In this document: positions 17,459 through 26,882 of the stretch, piece by piece | Layout of the letters: every line of letters starts with the position of its first letter | Position numbering within the stretch: the first letter of the stretch is position 1 | Assembly: GCA_964527215.1 (NCBI GenBank) | Contig: CAZGNZ010000008.1 | Coordinates: 1-64,000, forward strand | Length of the DNA: 64,000 nt | Direction: 5' to 3' | DNA from: CAZGNZ01 sp964527215 | GTDB lineage: Bacteria; Fidelibacterota; Marinisomatia; SCGC-AAA003-L08; JACNLC01 | Notes under the pieces: generated by a model | The model's input: the letters and a program-made list of their open reading frames with translations, nothing else | Databases searched by the model: none | Told to the model about the DNA's origin: nothing | Position numbers and translations under genes: made by a program

Positions 17459-20400
17459 TCACTTCAGCAGCAGCACTTTCCTGCTGCAGACATCACTTTC
17501 GGTTGAAAGTTGAATGAAATACATTCCTGAAGCCATTCCGCTTCCATTCAGCATTATATTGTGATTTCCTGCCGGATACCAGCTGCCGTCGGGAATTATC
17601 TCAGCTATCAACCGCCCTCTTAAATCATACACTGCCAACGAGATCTTACCGTCTGCAGGCAGACTGAATGCAATCCGTGTGGCTGGATTGAACGGATTTG
17701 GAAAAGGTGCTGACAATTCTGCGGTTTCCGGAATGACAGGATCCATTCCAAGGATATTCAGGGGCAGTCCCCTGTTTCCGGACACCACCGGTTTTTTTAC
17801 ATCGATTTTCCCTGAAAAACTGCTTCGTTCCAATCCAGTGAAAGTCAGCTCAAGTACATCATGCTCCCCCGAAGGAATTTGAAAATCATCCACCGGATAC
17901 ACCAGCACATCCAGAACTCCGGGATCCGTTTCACAGGTCCTCAGTAAAAATCCGCTGCTGGCAGGGGTGAGGGCGGCAGAATCGAGGATTGTCGACTCGG
18001 AATCATACTCAATTTCAAACTGAAAACCGCGGATGTCGGATTCAGATTCCATTGCTATCACCACCGTTTCATCATCGCTCCGGGATAGTGTTTCCTCAAT
18101 ATTGCTTGAAATCCGAACCGACTGATTCGAATTACTGAGGTACACATCCCCGATATAGGAGCAGCTGACTACCGCACAGTCCGCAATAATGACGATATCG
18201 AGAATGTCAACCGCACCGTCATAATTGGTATCGGCGCAGTGAATCTGGTTTTCAGTCAAAGGCACATTGCCCTGCAGATAGTCCACTACGGAAGTTATGT
18301 CAAGAATATTGATTTCACCGTCCGGGATAATGTCCCCCAGCATCTGATGGTACGGATACGCCCCCAGGTCGGGTTCCGTGTTGTCGATTTCATACAGGTC
18401 CGAATCCCCGGCATCAATGCAGGGACTGCCCCACTGCAGTGTGTAATTTCCGTTGTCCGGATCCTGATACATCGGATCCAGCCCATCCCCGATAATTGTG
18501 GGATAATTATACAGCCAGTCTCCGCCCAGATTTTGAGCCGTGTAGGGATTTTGAAAACTGGTTAAAATAGTATGATCCACGTTGAACTCATTGGGAAAAT
18601 GATTGTGGTCGTCCGCCGGCAGTGCATTCCAGATAAATCCGGTATTATTGTGTGCCAGCGTGCAGTGATGCAGTCTTGAAGCCGTTTGGTACAACCCGTC
18701 ACTCACATCAATGCTTGCCCCGCTGCAGAATCCGCTTATTTCTGAATAATCCGCTGCCAGACGGCCGGTTTGAAGCAGTAATCCGAACCCATACTGATCC
18801 GCCCCCTGGATTTTAGAGTGACTGAGAGAGAGTACACCCTGACCGGTGAATTGAACACCGTTCTGTAGGGTTCTGATGGATGATTGATTCAGATAGACGC
18901 AGCTTTCATCAGCATTCACTGCCCAGACGCTTTCTGAATTCATCTCCGTATCTGTGAAAATCAGACGAGAGCCGGACAGAACGCTGATGCCCTCTGCAAC
19001 ATTGTCGATTTCACATTCTGAAAACTCCAGATGTCCGCCCCTGATCACGGATACACTTTCCAGATTTTCGAGCTGGCAATCATGAAAATGGGGTACCGGT
19101 ACATCTGGTCCGTCCACTGAGATGGACCCCCCATTGGTAAGTGTGCTGGACCGAACTTGAAAGTCTCCTGAAAACGCGGTATACTGAACATCAATTCCTT
19201 CGAAATTATCCCATTCAACAAATTCCAGAATTGCAGTGCCGAAAACGGACAGGGTGACATCCGCTCCCTGAATAATCACCGGCTGTGACTCGCTGCCGCT
19301 GATATCCAGTTCACCGGCAATGGTGAGGTTGGACTGATCTGCAAATGCCAGTACCGTTCCCGGCTCGATTTCCAGCCAGTCATCTTCTGGAATTACCCAG
19401 TTCAGTGATTCACTTAAAATAACGGTTTCAGTATTATACACCGCCTCAATACTGGCATTTTCGCCCTGAAAAACAATATGGGTCACCCGCTGGTCCGGAT
19501 CTTCGATTTCCACCTGGCTGCCAATCCAGTGACTGAATGAGTGCAGTTCACCATTCTCACAGATTAAGCCAGGCGCTTTTATGGTGTACTGGTCCTGAAA
19601 AACCGGATAGGCTTCATTGTGCAGTTCAACTTCAGCAAATTCAAAATTCTGACTTCCCGAATCAAAGTGCCAGGGGTCCTCCAGCACAATATGCGTCTGA
19701 AGCGGAGATCCGAATATCACCATGATTTTGTGTTCATAGTCCGGCTTTATATAAACACCTGGATAGTCAACGAGTTCAGGGCTGAACTGGACGCCGCACT
19801 CTTCCGGATTACTTGAATTCCCAAACGTCAGCAGTCCTTCCGGACAGGGACTGTGATCCGGATTGAACGCACCCCAGGAGGAAAACCGATAGTCCAGATT
19901 TAGCTGCGGGTCGTGGAGCAATGCATCCGTGCTGAGATAATAATCCGGCAGGGCCAGGTCAAGATTGTCAGGCTGATACATGAAAACATCATATGCCAGG
20001 TAGTCACCTTCAGTATCACTGATGTGATCAAACGGCGGCATGCTGCAGTTCATGTTGGAGACACACCATGGATTTCGGATATAGTAGGAATTATCCATTT
20101 CATCATCAAAAAGCATCCGCACATAATCCGCAAAAACCGCCTGCTGGGGTTCTGTAGCAAAATCAGTCAGGAACGTGTGTCGTGTTTCCAGTATATCTGG
20201 GTCATGATTCCAGCAGTTCAGCATCACCTGACGCTCAGGCACCTCAAACTCAACCGGTTGGATGGTATATTCGTGCCCCACCGTTAAAATCACCGTATCA
20301 CCGCTGGAAACTATTTCACCGGTTTCAATGATCTGCAGCTGCGACCCATCCACACCTTCCCCGTCCAGAATGTTCGTTACCCGAACGCGAGTGGGCGTGT

Positions 20401-21949
20401 TCAGGAGAATTTCAAGAATCCCGGCGCGGGTCAGTTCCGTAAACTCTCCGTGATAGCAGCCTGATTCCTGATAAATCAGATTCTGAAATCCGGAAGAATC
20501 ATAACTCGCGATGTCCAGTCCGTCAAACACCACACCCCTGAGGTCAAGGGCGGAAAATGTGGGTATGAAAACAGGATCAAAATGACGGACCAGTTCAAAA
20601 TCAATCACGTTGATCCACAAGTATTCTTTCAGGGTCCAGTAAGTACCTTTGAAATTTTCCATCAGGGATCCGGGTCCGGCGTCTTCCGCGGAACTGAGGA
20701 TATTGGCGTACATTTCAGCCAGTTCAAGGGCTTCCGCATCCATGGATACCAGCGGTTCAGTCAGCATATCGCTCCCGTAACTGGCAGTCATTGCACCGTT
20801 GCTGACAGCAAGGTTCACTGTTTGATGGGGATATCCGTCACCATTCAGCAGGTTCAGTTCATCATAAAAACTATTGAATTCATATCCATGCCCGTTCAGT
20901 GTCGGCGGATCATAGATATTCTGCCGCAGCAGCTGCCTCGCTGCAGGTGAAGACAGCATTTCCTGACATCTTGCTACAAATTCCGAGATTTCCGGTTCAA
21001 GCTGATAAATCACTTCCTGGAGGGAATAATTGATGTTTGCCCCCTGCTGGGGTGCATCCATGGAAACGAATACCGATGTACGATGATCAATCCCGTTTTC
21101 TTCGGCCTCTGCCAGGGCATAGCGACAGATAACACCGCCCATGGATACCCCGATCAGATACAGCGGAGAATCCGGGCAAAGCCCGGCAGTTGATTCAAGG
21201 GCATCCAGCACCACCTGAGCATTGTCACGCATATCAGCTCCGCCATCCTGAAAATTGAGTATGAATGGAATGAATTCATCCTGCGGCAAATCATCCTCAA
21301 GAAAATCAAACACTTTATTGTAATACAGACTGGGATAGTTTTTATTCAGGGGATCAAATCCTTCGACAATGAGAATGGGTTTCCGCTGACCGCAGCTGCC
21401 CGAAGGCACCTGGACCAGCATATTTCCGGCGGTGTCGGTAAACACCTGCGGATCTGGAAATACGTTGATGGAGAAATATTGGTTTACAGTGAATATCTCT
21501 CCCAAAATCGAGGAAAACCGAATCTGCATCCTTAAAGTATGCTGTTCATAGCCATCCCATACCGGTGGATAGTCATATACGAGTTCCGTCAGTTCATCCG
21601 TTGTCCAGTTCTGCTCCCAAATCCCATCGTTCTCCATATCGATTCGATATTCATGGAATGAATAAAAATTGTTTAAATCATCCCATACATTCAGGCCAAA
21701 TTCATTTTTTGCAACCCGCAGATGAAAATTACTTCGAAAATCAAACGGATTTTCAATAGCGTAGTCAATCTGCCGAAAGGCATATTCCGGATCGGAGTTC
21801 AGATAAAAATGGTCGACAGGCGCGTTACATTTTGCATACAGGTTATGCCAGGTTCCGAGGGCTTCCGGCACTCCCTCAACAGATTCAAAACCTCCGGTTT
21901 GGCCAATGGCCAGTGACAAAATCAATAATGATATCATTATATGCTTCAT
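17459..21949 (-). CDS. giant secreted alpha/beta-hydrolase with beta-helix, dockerin, cohesin-like domain and sorting tail
   Basis: This 1496-residue protein has a signal peptide (ISLLILSLAIGQTGG). Near 190-340 is a lipase-like alpha/beta-hydrolase with nucleophile elbow GVSMGG (Ser269). At about 880-1180 are right-handed beta-helix-like repeats with a copper-binding-like look (VTLSVFGTAILEFVEWDNFEGI). A dockerin-like pair follows (DGEINILDITSVVDYL, DTNYDGAVDILDIVIIADC), then a cohesin-like stretch (VIAMESESDIRGFQFEIEYD) and a C-terminal sorting domain (PFPNPFNPATRIAFSLP...SGMYFIQL). It is probably a cell-surface esterase or lipase. GGAGC 7 nt upstream of the ATG supports the start. It lies convergent to yigZ and appears monocistronic. 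Confidence 0.82.
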   Translation of the reverse strand: MKHIMISLLILSLAIGQTGGFESVEGVPEALGTWHNLYAKCNAPVDHFYLNSDPEYAFRQIDYAIENPFDFRSNFHLRVAKNEFGLNVWDDLNNFYSFHEYRIDMENDGIWEQNWTTDELTELVYDYPPVWDGYEQHTLRMQIRFSSILGEIFTVNQYFSINVFPDPQVFTDTAGNMLVQVPSGSCGQRKPILIVEGFDPLNKNYPSLYYNKVFDFLEDDLPQDEFIPFILNFQDGGADMRDNAQVVLDALESTAGLCPDSPLYLIGVSMGGVICRYALAEAEENGIDHRTSVFVSMDAPQQGANINYSLQEVIYQLEPEISEFVARCQEMLSSPAARQLLRQNIYDPPTLNGHGYEFNSFYDELNLLNGDGYPHQTVNLAVSNGAMTASYGSDMLTEPLVSMDAEALELAEMYANILSSAEDAGPGSLMENFKGTYWTLKEYLWINVIDFELVRHFDPVFIPTFSALDLRGVVFDGLDIASYDSSGFQNLIYQESGCYHGEFTELTRAGILEILLNTPTRVRVTNILDGEGVDGSQLQIIETGEIVSSGDTVILTVGHEYTIQPVEFEVPERQVMLNCWNHDPDILETRHTFLTDFATEPQQAVFADYVRMLFDDEMDNSYYIRNPWCVSNMNCSMPPFDHISDTEGDYLAYDVFMYQPDNLDLALPDYYLSTDALLHDPQLNLDYRFSSWGAFNPDHSPCPEGLLTFGNSSNPEECGVQFSPELVDYPGVYIKPDYEHKIMVIFGSPLQTHIVLEDPWHFDSGSQNFEFAEVELHNEAYPVFQDQYTIKAPGLICENGELHSFSHWIGSQVEIEDPDQRVTHIVFQGENASIEAVYNTETVILSESLNWVIPEDDWLEIEPGTVLAFADQSNLTIAGELDISGSESQPVIIQGADVTLSVFGTAILEFVEWDNFEGIDVQYTAFSGDFQVRSSTLTNGGSISVDGPDVPVPHFHDCQLENLESVSVIRGGHLEFSECEIDNVAEGISVLSGSRLIFTDTEMNSESVWAVNADESCVYLNQSSIRTLQNGVQFTGQGVLSLSHSKIQGADQYGFGLLLQTGRLAADYSEISGFCSGASIDVSDGLYQTASRLHHCTLAHNNTGFIWNALPADDHNHFPNEFNVDHTILTSFQNPYTAQNLGGDWLYNYPTIIGDGLDPMYQDPDNGNYTLQWGSPCIDAGDSDLYEIDNTEPDLGAYPYHQMLGDIIPDGEINILDITSVVDYLQGNVPLTENQIHCADTNYDGAVDILDIVIIADCAVVSCSYIGDVYLSNSNQSVRISSNIEETLSRSDDETVVIAMESESDIRGFQFEIEYDSESTILDSAALTPASSGFLLRTCETDPGVLDVLVYPVDDFQIPSGEHDVLELTFTGLERSSFSGKIDVKKPVVSGNRGLPLNILGMDPVIPETAELSAPFPNPFNPATRIAFSLPADGKISLAVYDLRGRLIAEIIPDGSWYPAGNHNIMLNGSGMASGMYFIQLSTESDVCSRKVLLLK

Positions 21950-22112
21950 TCAAATGCTCCTAAGATTAATATTGTCATTTTGATTGAAAATGACTGGATT
22001 GTTGTATTGTTATTCTATTGACGTGGGCAGAATTCCTCTGCCGCTTGTCCTCTACATATTCTATGCATTCGGGGATACAATCCGGATGAAGTCTGAGCGG
22101 TGGATTGGGTTG

Positions 22113-22183
22113 GCCCGCATGTTTCACGAGAATATCCATGGGTAAAATGCTTTGCATTTACCGAACGATGATATATTCGGGTT
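22113..22183. mobile_element. short degenerate relative of the MITE family
   Basis: About 71 bp bounded by GCCCGCATGTTTCACGAGA on the left and ATGATATATTCGGGT on the right, followed by TA. These match the terminal inverted repeats of the 178 bp elements. The interior is replaced by a hairpin, GGTAAAATGC-TTTGCATTTACC (about 22141-22162). It looks like an internally deleted or rearranged member of the same family. Confidence 0.45.
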
Positions 22184-22319
22184 AGAAAGATGGTAGTTGC
22201 AGTAAATCAGGCTGACCGGACGACAATGCTGCCGGTCTCTGCTATGGGAAAGGCGGCGGGTCAGAAAATAGGGAGATTCTGTCGATGTGAATGGCGGATG
22301 ATCCCGTGATCATTCTTTG

Positions 22320-22489
22320 GTCCGAATAATTCACGAGACTTCGTGATGAGATGATGAAAATGTGTGAAATCGTACTGGACAGTACGTTGAGAACATTTAT
22401 CGATTAGAATTGAAAATCCGTCTCCTGACGGATGCTGAAGAGTTGACCAGATCCATTATCGGAATAGATTTCTTATGAGATAATCGGTT
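22320..22489. mobile_element. MITE-like element, diverged copy 3
   Basis: This 170 bp element has decayed terminal repeats (GTCCGAATAATTCACGAGA and TCTTATGAGATAATCGG). It shares the internal core with copies 1 and 2, including CGTACTG-GA-CAGTACG (22371-22386). About 32 bp next to the core is missing, and a second perfect hairpin, ATCCGTC-TCCT-GACGGAT (22416-22433), is present instead. TA follows on the right (22490-22491). It lies 40 bp beyond the stop of the Wzi-like gene, again at a 3' end. Confidence 0.65.
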
Positions 22490-22529
22490 TAGATAATCGG
22501 CCTGCAGTCACGCAGTCAGGCAAAGTGAT

Positions 22530-23972
22530 TTACAGGGTCATTGTCAGTTCCCAAAATAACTTCAGTTTCAATTCGGTATCGGTATGTTCCCGTCCGTTGA
22601 TGTGGTTGTAGTTCTTGATTCGGGTGTGAACGGCCGAAAGTTCCGCCCATTTGTTCCCGGCGATCAAATACCTGATACCGGTGTGAACTGAAAAACTGTT
22701 TTCTGTGATCCCTGTCGGAAAATTCTCAGAATATCCTGTTTCCATGGTGATGGTTTCATCGTCAATCCAGGGCTGATCCCATGGCTGATTCATTTCGCCT
22801 TCTCCGCGGACCAGATAATCCAGTTCCAGATCCAACTGGATACGGTTCCTATAATAATACCGGCCTGTACAGTTCAAGCGCCATAAATCACTTCCGTCTG
22901 CATATCCAATAGGAGTGTGTCGATGGACCATCCATTCATAATCCCGGGCTGTTTTATATGTTCGATTGGTCAGGGCCGCCCCTTCCAGCCCCAGGTACAG
23001 ATTTTCAAGCGCAAGGTCATATCCAAGAAGAAAACCAATTTCGTCCGGCTCCAGATCTGCTTTTTCCTGGTTGTCAAACTGAATATCATCTATCAGAATT
23101 TCCCAGTAGACGAGCCCCCGGTCAAAACGATAACTGCCGTCCAGCGATCCGAGAGGGTTACTCACCAGTTCCGGACCGTTGTCCTGCTCACCGTAATAAA
23201 TGATCAGAGGATTCAGATACGCCCATTCCAGATTCCGGTCTTCTCCTCCGTATACTGCTGCCTGCCCCAGCCCCAGCTGAAGCCGTCCAAACATGACGCT
23301 AATGTGATTGGCAGCAAAATATCGCGGAATTCCATCCATATTATCCAGTCGGCCGGTTTTCAATACCACCGAAAAACGCGGATTTTCCAAAATCAGCCGA
23401 ACCTGATCCAGCGGTCTGGGATTCGAGGACATCAACAGCTGCCCTGTCCGACCCGGACCCCACCAGTCAAAAAAACGTCCCAAAGTCATTCGGACGGCCA
23501 CACTGCGGCTCTGCCAGCGGTGCCAGTAATCCAGGTAGCTCTGTTCCGTGTATCCTGCAAAGCCGCGCCATTTTTTTCCGATATAGCCCGGCTCATCCCG
23601 CAGTGAATGATCAAGCCGCATGCTGTTCACCAGACTCAGGTTCGGGGCAAATGAAAACTGCAGCCAGGAACGCAGATCCAGATTGCTGTCCTCACTCACG
23701 ACTGCCGCCGGAATGGCACCCAGCAGAATGCCTTCCGTTTGACCGGTGGAGAACCACTCATCCAGCCACTGGTTTTCATCCCATTTGCTGCTCCAGCCGG
23801 CAGTAACAGGATAATGGACAAATGAATGCCCGGATGCCCCATGAATCAATCTCTGATACCTGATATCTGTTATTTGGTTTTCAAAAGGCAGCAGTTCCGC
23901 CGGAGCCGCAAACCCCAGTACTGCGGATACACATATCAGAACGGCGGTTTTCAAATCAGTATGCATTGTCAC
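22530..23972 (-). CDS. Wzi-like capsule assembly outer-membrane beta-barrel protein
   Basis: This 480-residue protein has a signal peptide (AVLICVSAVLGFAAPA) and alternating amphipathic strands throughout. Its FDWWGPGRTGQLLMSSNPRP segment (about 168-187) is typical of the capsule assembly protein Wzi family. Wzi-type proteins sit in the outer membrane and help hold or organise surface polysaccharide. It is the distal gene of the UXS - sugar transferase - Wzi run and overlaps the sugar transferase gene by 17 bp. The start is GTG at 23972 (GGGA ribosome site), with an ATG two codons in as the alternative. Confidence 0.8.
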   Translation of the reverse strand: MTMHTDLKTAVLICVSAVLGFAAPAELLPFENQITDIRYQRLIHGASGHSFVHYPVTAGWSSKWDENQWLDEWFSTGQTEGILLGAIPAAVVSEDSNLDLRSWLQFSFAPNLSLVNSMRLDHSLRDEPGYIGKKWRGFAGYTEQSYLDYWHRWQSRSVAVRMTLGRFFDWWGPGRTGQLLMSSNPRPLDQVRLILENPRFSVVLKTGRLDNMDGIPRYFAANHISVMFGRLQLGLGQAAVYGGEDRNLEWAYLNPLIIYYGEQDNGPELVSNPLGSLDGSYRFDRGLVYWEILIDDIQFDNQEKADLEPDEIGFLLGYDLALENLYLGLEGAALTNRTYKTARDYEWMVHRHTPIGYADGSDLWRLNCTGRYYYRNRIQLDLELDYLVRGEGEMNQPWDQPWIDDETITMETGYSENFPTGITENSFSVHTGIRYLIAGNKWAELSAVHTRIKNYNHINGREHTDTELKLKLFWELTMTL

Positions 23973-25365
23973 CTGTGAATCCCTTGAAAAAGGTCAGCAG
24001 CACTATTTTTAAATCAAACGTGAGCGACCAGTTTTTAATGTAAAAAATATCGTGTTCGATGCGTTTTTCCATTTTCTCGATGGTATCGGTCTCGCCGCGC
24101 CACCCATTTACCTGAGCCCATCCGGTAATGCCCGGTTTTACTTTGTGGCGCAGCATATACCCGTATATTCTTTTCCGAAACTGCTCATCCAGCAGGATGG
24201 GATGGGGTCGCGGACCGACAATGGACATCCGTCCCTGAAGCACATTGATAAACTGGGGCAGCTCATCCAGAGAAGTTTTGCGGAGTATTCGTCCGACAGG
24301 AGTCACTCTGGGATCGTTTTTCGTTGCCTGATGATATTTTTTGGAGGTGTCCGGTTTTTCCACCCTCATTGTCCGGAATTTCCAGACAATAATTTCCTTT
24401 CCGTTAAATCCATACCGTTTCTGCTTGAAAAAAACCGGTCCCCGTGATGTCAGCTTGATGAGGAAACCGATAACGATCATTGGAATCAGGATCAGTAAAA
24501 AAATGATTGATCCCAGGAACAGGTCTTCGGCTTGTTTAACCCATGAGTCAATACCGTAAAACGGACTTTCGTATATGCTGATGGTGGTCAGTCCGTCCAC
24601 GTCTGCCAGACGGGAATGCAGCAGATCAAAGGTGAAATAGTTCGGCACCCAGTACACAGCGCAGGTGGTCTCTGAAAATTCCGTTATCAGGGTTTTGATC
24701 CGTGCTTCCGCTTTCAGGGGCAGGGTGATGTATATCCGTTCTACCTTATTCCGGTAGCCCGGCTTCAGCAGTTCTTCCGGTTTTCCCACAACGGGGATAT
24801 CGCAGTCTGACAACTCCGGTTTGACACCCGGCTCAATAAAATCATCAAAAAATCCCACCAGCCGAAATCCCATCCAGGGGGCATTGTTGATTTTCTGAGC
24901 CAGTTCGCATCCCAGATATCCGGCACCGATAATGGCGACATCCTTGAAATTCCAGCCGGTTCCACGGGCGCTGCGAAGCAGCTTGCGGAATGTGATGTGC
25001 CAGGCCAGCAGCAGAAACAGCGGAATTATAAACCAGCCCACGATTATCAGTCGCGGCAGAAATCGGAAAAGTTTGAGGAAGATGATCAGTCCCATGGTGG
25101 TGATCCAGGTGATAACCCAGGTCCAGATTACCTTGCTGAGTTCCTCCTTGATATTTGCTGCCCGCCAGGAATTGTAGAGCCTGTTGATGTTGCCGATAAA
25201 AAGAAAAAACGGGGTGGGAATCAATAAAATCAGGGATACCTGCGTATCAGACCACTGAACTCCGTATAATTTCACGGCCAGCCACATTCCGAGCATTACC
25301 AGAACAACGTCAATAAATCTGGCAAGTACCATGACGCGTGACTGGGATTCACTAATAGTATTCAT
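23956..25365 (-). CDS. polyprenyl-phosphate sugar-1-phosphate transferase (WcaJ/WbaP type)
   Basis: This 469-residue enzyme initiates polysaccharide repeat units by moving a sugar-1-phosphate to undecaprenyl phosphate on the inner membrane. There are four N-terminal membrane helices, then a CoA-binding-like Rossmann domain (VAIIGAGYLGCELAQ, about 145), a fifth helix (LFLGSIIFLLILIPMIVIGF), and the catalytic bacterial sugar transferase domain. That domain includes FKQKRYG, KFRTMR, LRKTSLDELPQ and SIVGPRP, ending with GITGWAQVNG. The donor (glucose, galactose or other) cannot be read from sequence. It is co-transcribed with UXS upstream (4 bp gap) and the Wzi-like gene downstream. Confidence 0.93.
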   Translation of the reverse strand: MNTISESQSRVMVLARFIDVVLVMLGMWLAVKLYGVQWSDTQVSLILLIPTPFFLFIGNINRLYNSWRAANIKEELSKVIWTWVITWITTMGLIIFLKLFRFLPRLIIVGWFIIPLFLLLAWHITFRKLLRSARGTGWNFKDVAIIGAGYLGCELAQKINNAPWMGFRLVGFFDDFIEPGVKPELSDCDIPVVGKPEELLKPGYRNKVERIYITLPLKAEARIKTLITEFSETTCAVYWVPNYFTFDLLHSRLADVDGLTTISIYESPFYGIDSWVKQAEDLFLGSIIFLLILIPMIVIGFLIKLTSRGPVFFKQKRYGFNGKEIIVWKFRTMRVEKPDTSKKYHQATKNDPRVTPVGRILRKTSLDELPQFINVLQGRMSIVGPRPHPILLDEQFRKRIYGYMLRHKVKPGITGWAQVNGWRGETDTIEKMEKRIEHDIFYIKNWSLTFDLKIVLLTFFKGFTGDNAY

Positions 25366-25369
25366 AATC

Positions 25370-26326
25370 TCAGTGACCGATCAGGATTTTCTCAAAATAC
25401 TCAATGGTTTTTTTCAAACCTTCCGCCAGCGGTGTAACGGGATTCCAGTTTAATTTTGTTTTCGCCAATTGGATATCCGGTTTCCTCCGAACAGGATCAT
25501 CCTCCGGCAATGGTTTGAAATCCAGTTTAGATTTGGATCCGGTCAGCTCGATGACCAACTCAGCGAGCTGTAAAATGGTGAACTCCTCGGGATTGCCCAG
25601 ATTGACGGGACCCGGAATATTGCCGGGATTATTCATGAAACGGATCAGACCTTCCGTAAGATCATCCACATAGCAGAAAGATCGGGTCTGCTCCCCGTTT
25701 CCGAATATGGTAATGGATTTGTTTCCCAGCGCCTGCATAATAAAATTGGATACCACACGACCATCGTTGGGATGCATGCGGGGGCCGTAAGTGTTAAAAA
25801 TCCGGGCCACGCGAATACCAAGACCATATTGCCGGTAGTAATCGAAAAACAAGGTTTCGGCACAGCGTTTTCCTTCATCATAGCAGGACCGGGAGCCAAT
25901 GGGATTGACATTTCCCCAGTACGATTCCTGCTGGGGATGCACATGGGGATCCCCGTACACTTCGCTGGTTGAGGCCTGCAGAATCTGGGCGTTCACCCGT
26001 TTTGCCAGTCCAAGAACATTGATCGAGCCATGCACACAGGTTTTGGTGGTCTGCACCGGATCAGACTGATACATGACGGGAGATGCCGGGCAGGCCATGT
26101 TGTAAATCTGATCCACTTCCACATACAGCGGAAATGTAATATCATGACGCAGGATTTCAAAATTCGGATTGTCAAACAAATGGGCGATGTTGCCGCGGGT
26201 GCCGGTAAAAAAATTATCAGCACAAAGCACTTCACAGCCATCGGAAAGAAGTCGTTCACAAAGGTGGGATCCCAAAAACCCGGCACCGCCTGTTATCAGT
26301 ACCCGGTTATTCAAGGCATATGTCAT
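25370..26326 (-). CDS. uxs: UDP-glucuronate decarboxylase (UDP-xylose synthase)
   Basis: This 318-residue short-chain dehydrogenase has GGAGFLG (13-19) for NAD binding and the catalytic Tyr149/Lys153 pair in SCYDEGKR, the hallmark of UXS enzymes. Further family segments are YNMACPASPVMYQ, ARIFNTYGPRMHPNDGRVVSNF and GNGEQTRSFCYVDD. It decarboxylates UDP-glucuronate to UDP-xylose, so xylose or a derivative is probably part of the polysaccharide. It is the first gene of the three-gene run ending with the Wzi-like protein. An AAGGGA ribosome site precedes the ATG. Confidence 0.93.
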   Translation of the reverse strand: MTYALNNRVLITGGAGFLGSHLCERLLSDGCEVLCADNFFTGTRGNIAHLFDNPNFEILRHDITFPLYVEVDQIYNMACPASPVMYQSDPVQTTKTCVHGSINVLGLAKRVNAQILQASTSEVYGDPHVHPQQESYWGNVNPIGSRSCYDEGKRCAETLFFDYYRQYGLGIRVARIFNTYGPRMHPNDGRVVSNFIMQALGNKSITIFGNGEQTRSFCYVDDLTEGLIRFMNNPGNIPGPVNLGNPEEFTILQLAELVIELTGSKSKLDFKPLPEDDPVRRKPDIQLAKTKLNWNPVTPLAEGLKKTIEYFEKILIGH

Positions 26327-26882
26327 ATATCAATTCCCTTTCGGATATGCAAAACATTCATTGCACTGCTGGATGGTCAGACCGGCTGTGCAGAAAATAT
26401 TATTTATGAGGGGTTTATTATCTAAAGATGTGTTGATCTTCTCTTGATTGGATATTACAATCCACAGGTTCCAGTGCAATCTCAAATGTCCTGATCCAAT
26501 GTCAGTGAATATGGTTTCTTGATCTGTTGGTTGGGTTTTGAATGATCCGTGTACCGAAACCGATGAGCGGCAGCAGTGTCCGGTCATTCAGACAGAGCAT
26601 AAACCGATAAACTCTGACTGAAATCGATTGGTTAAAATGAGAAGGAAGTCCATATTATTACAAGTTGTAATATTTACATTCCGGCGACAATTCTATATCG
26701 CGGACATGCACAAATGACAGCTCTGATATGTTGGTCTGAAAATTGGGATAAATGGTGGAATAGGGGGGGTGAAAGGAAGTTAATAATCGGTGCTCTGGCC
26801 TTGGTTCAGACGGCTTTATTTGAACCTGCTTGGTGAGCCGCTGAAATCTCTGCTGCAACCATTCCCGGACTCCAATTTCCGT
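26327..26882. other. 556 bp intergenic gap inside the polysaccharide locus
   Basis: No gene was recognised. The gap separates the epimerase gene from UXS, both on the minus strand, so it probably carries the promoter for the UXS run. It holds a G run (26764-26770) and a 17 bp palindrome described separately. Confidence 0.5.
26656..26672. promoter_or_regulatory. candidate operator palindrome
   Basis: A perfect inverted repeat with 8 bp arms and a 1 bp centre: TATTACAA-G-TTGTAATA. It sits about 330 bp upstream of the UXS start in an AT-rich gap. Its size and symmetry suit a dimeric repressor site, but no regulator gene is in the window. Confidence 0.35.
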
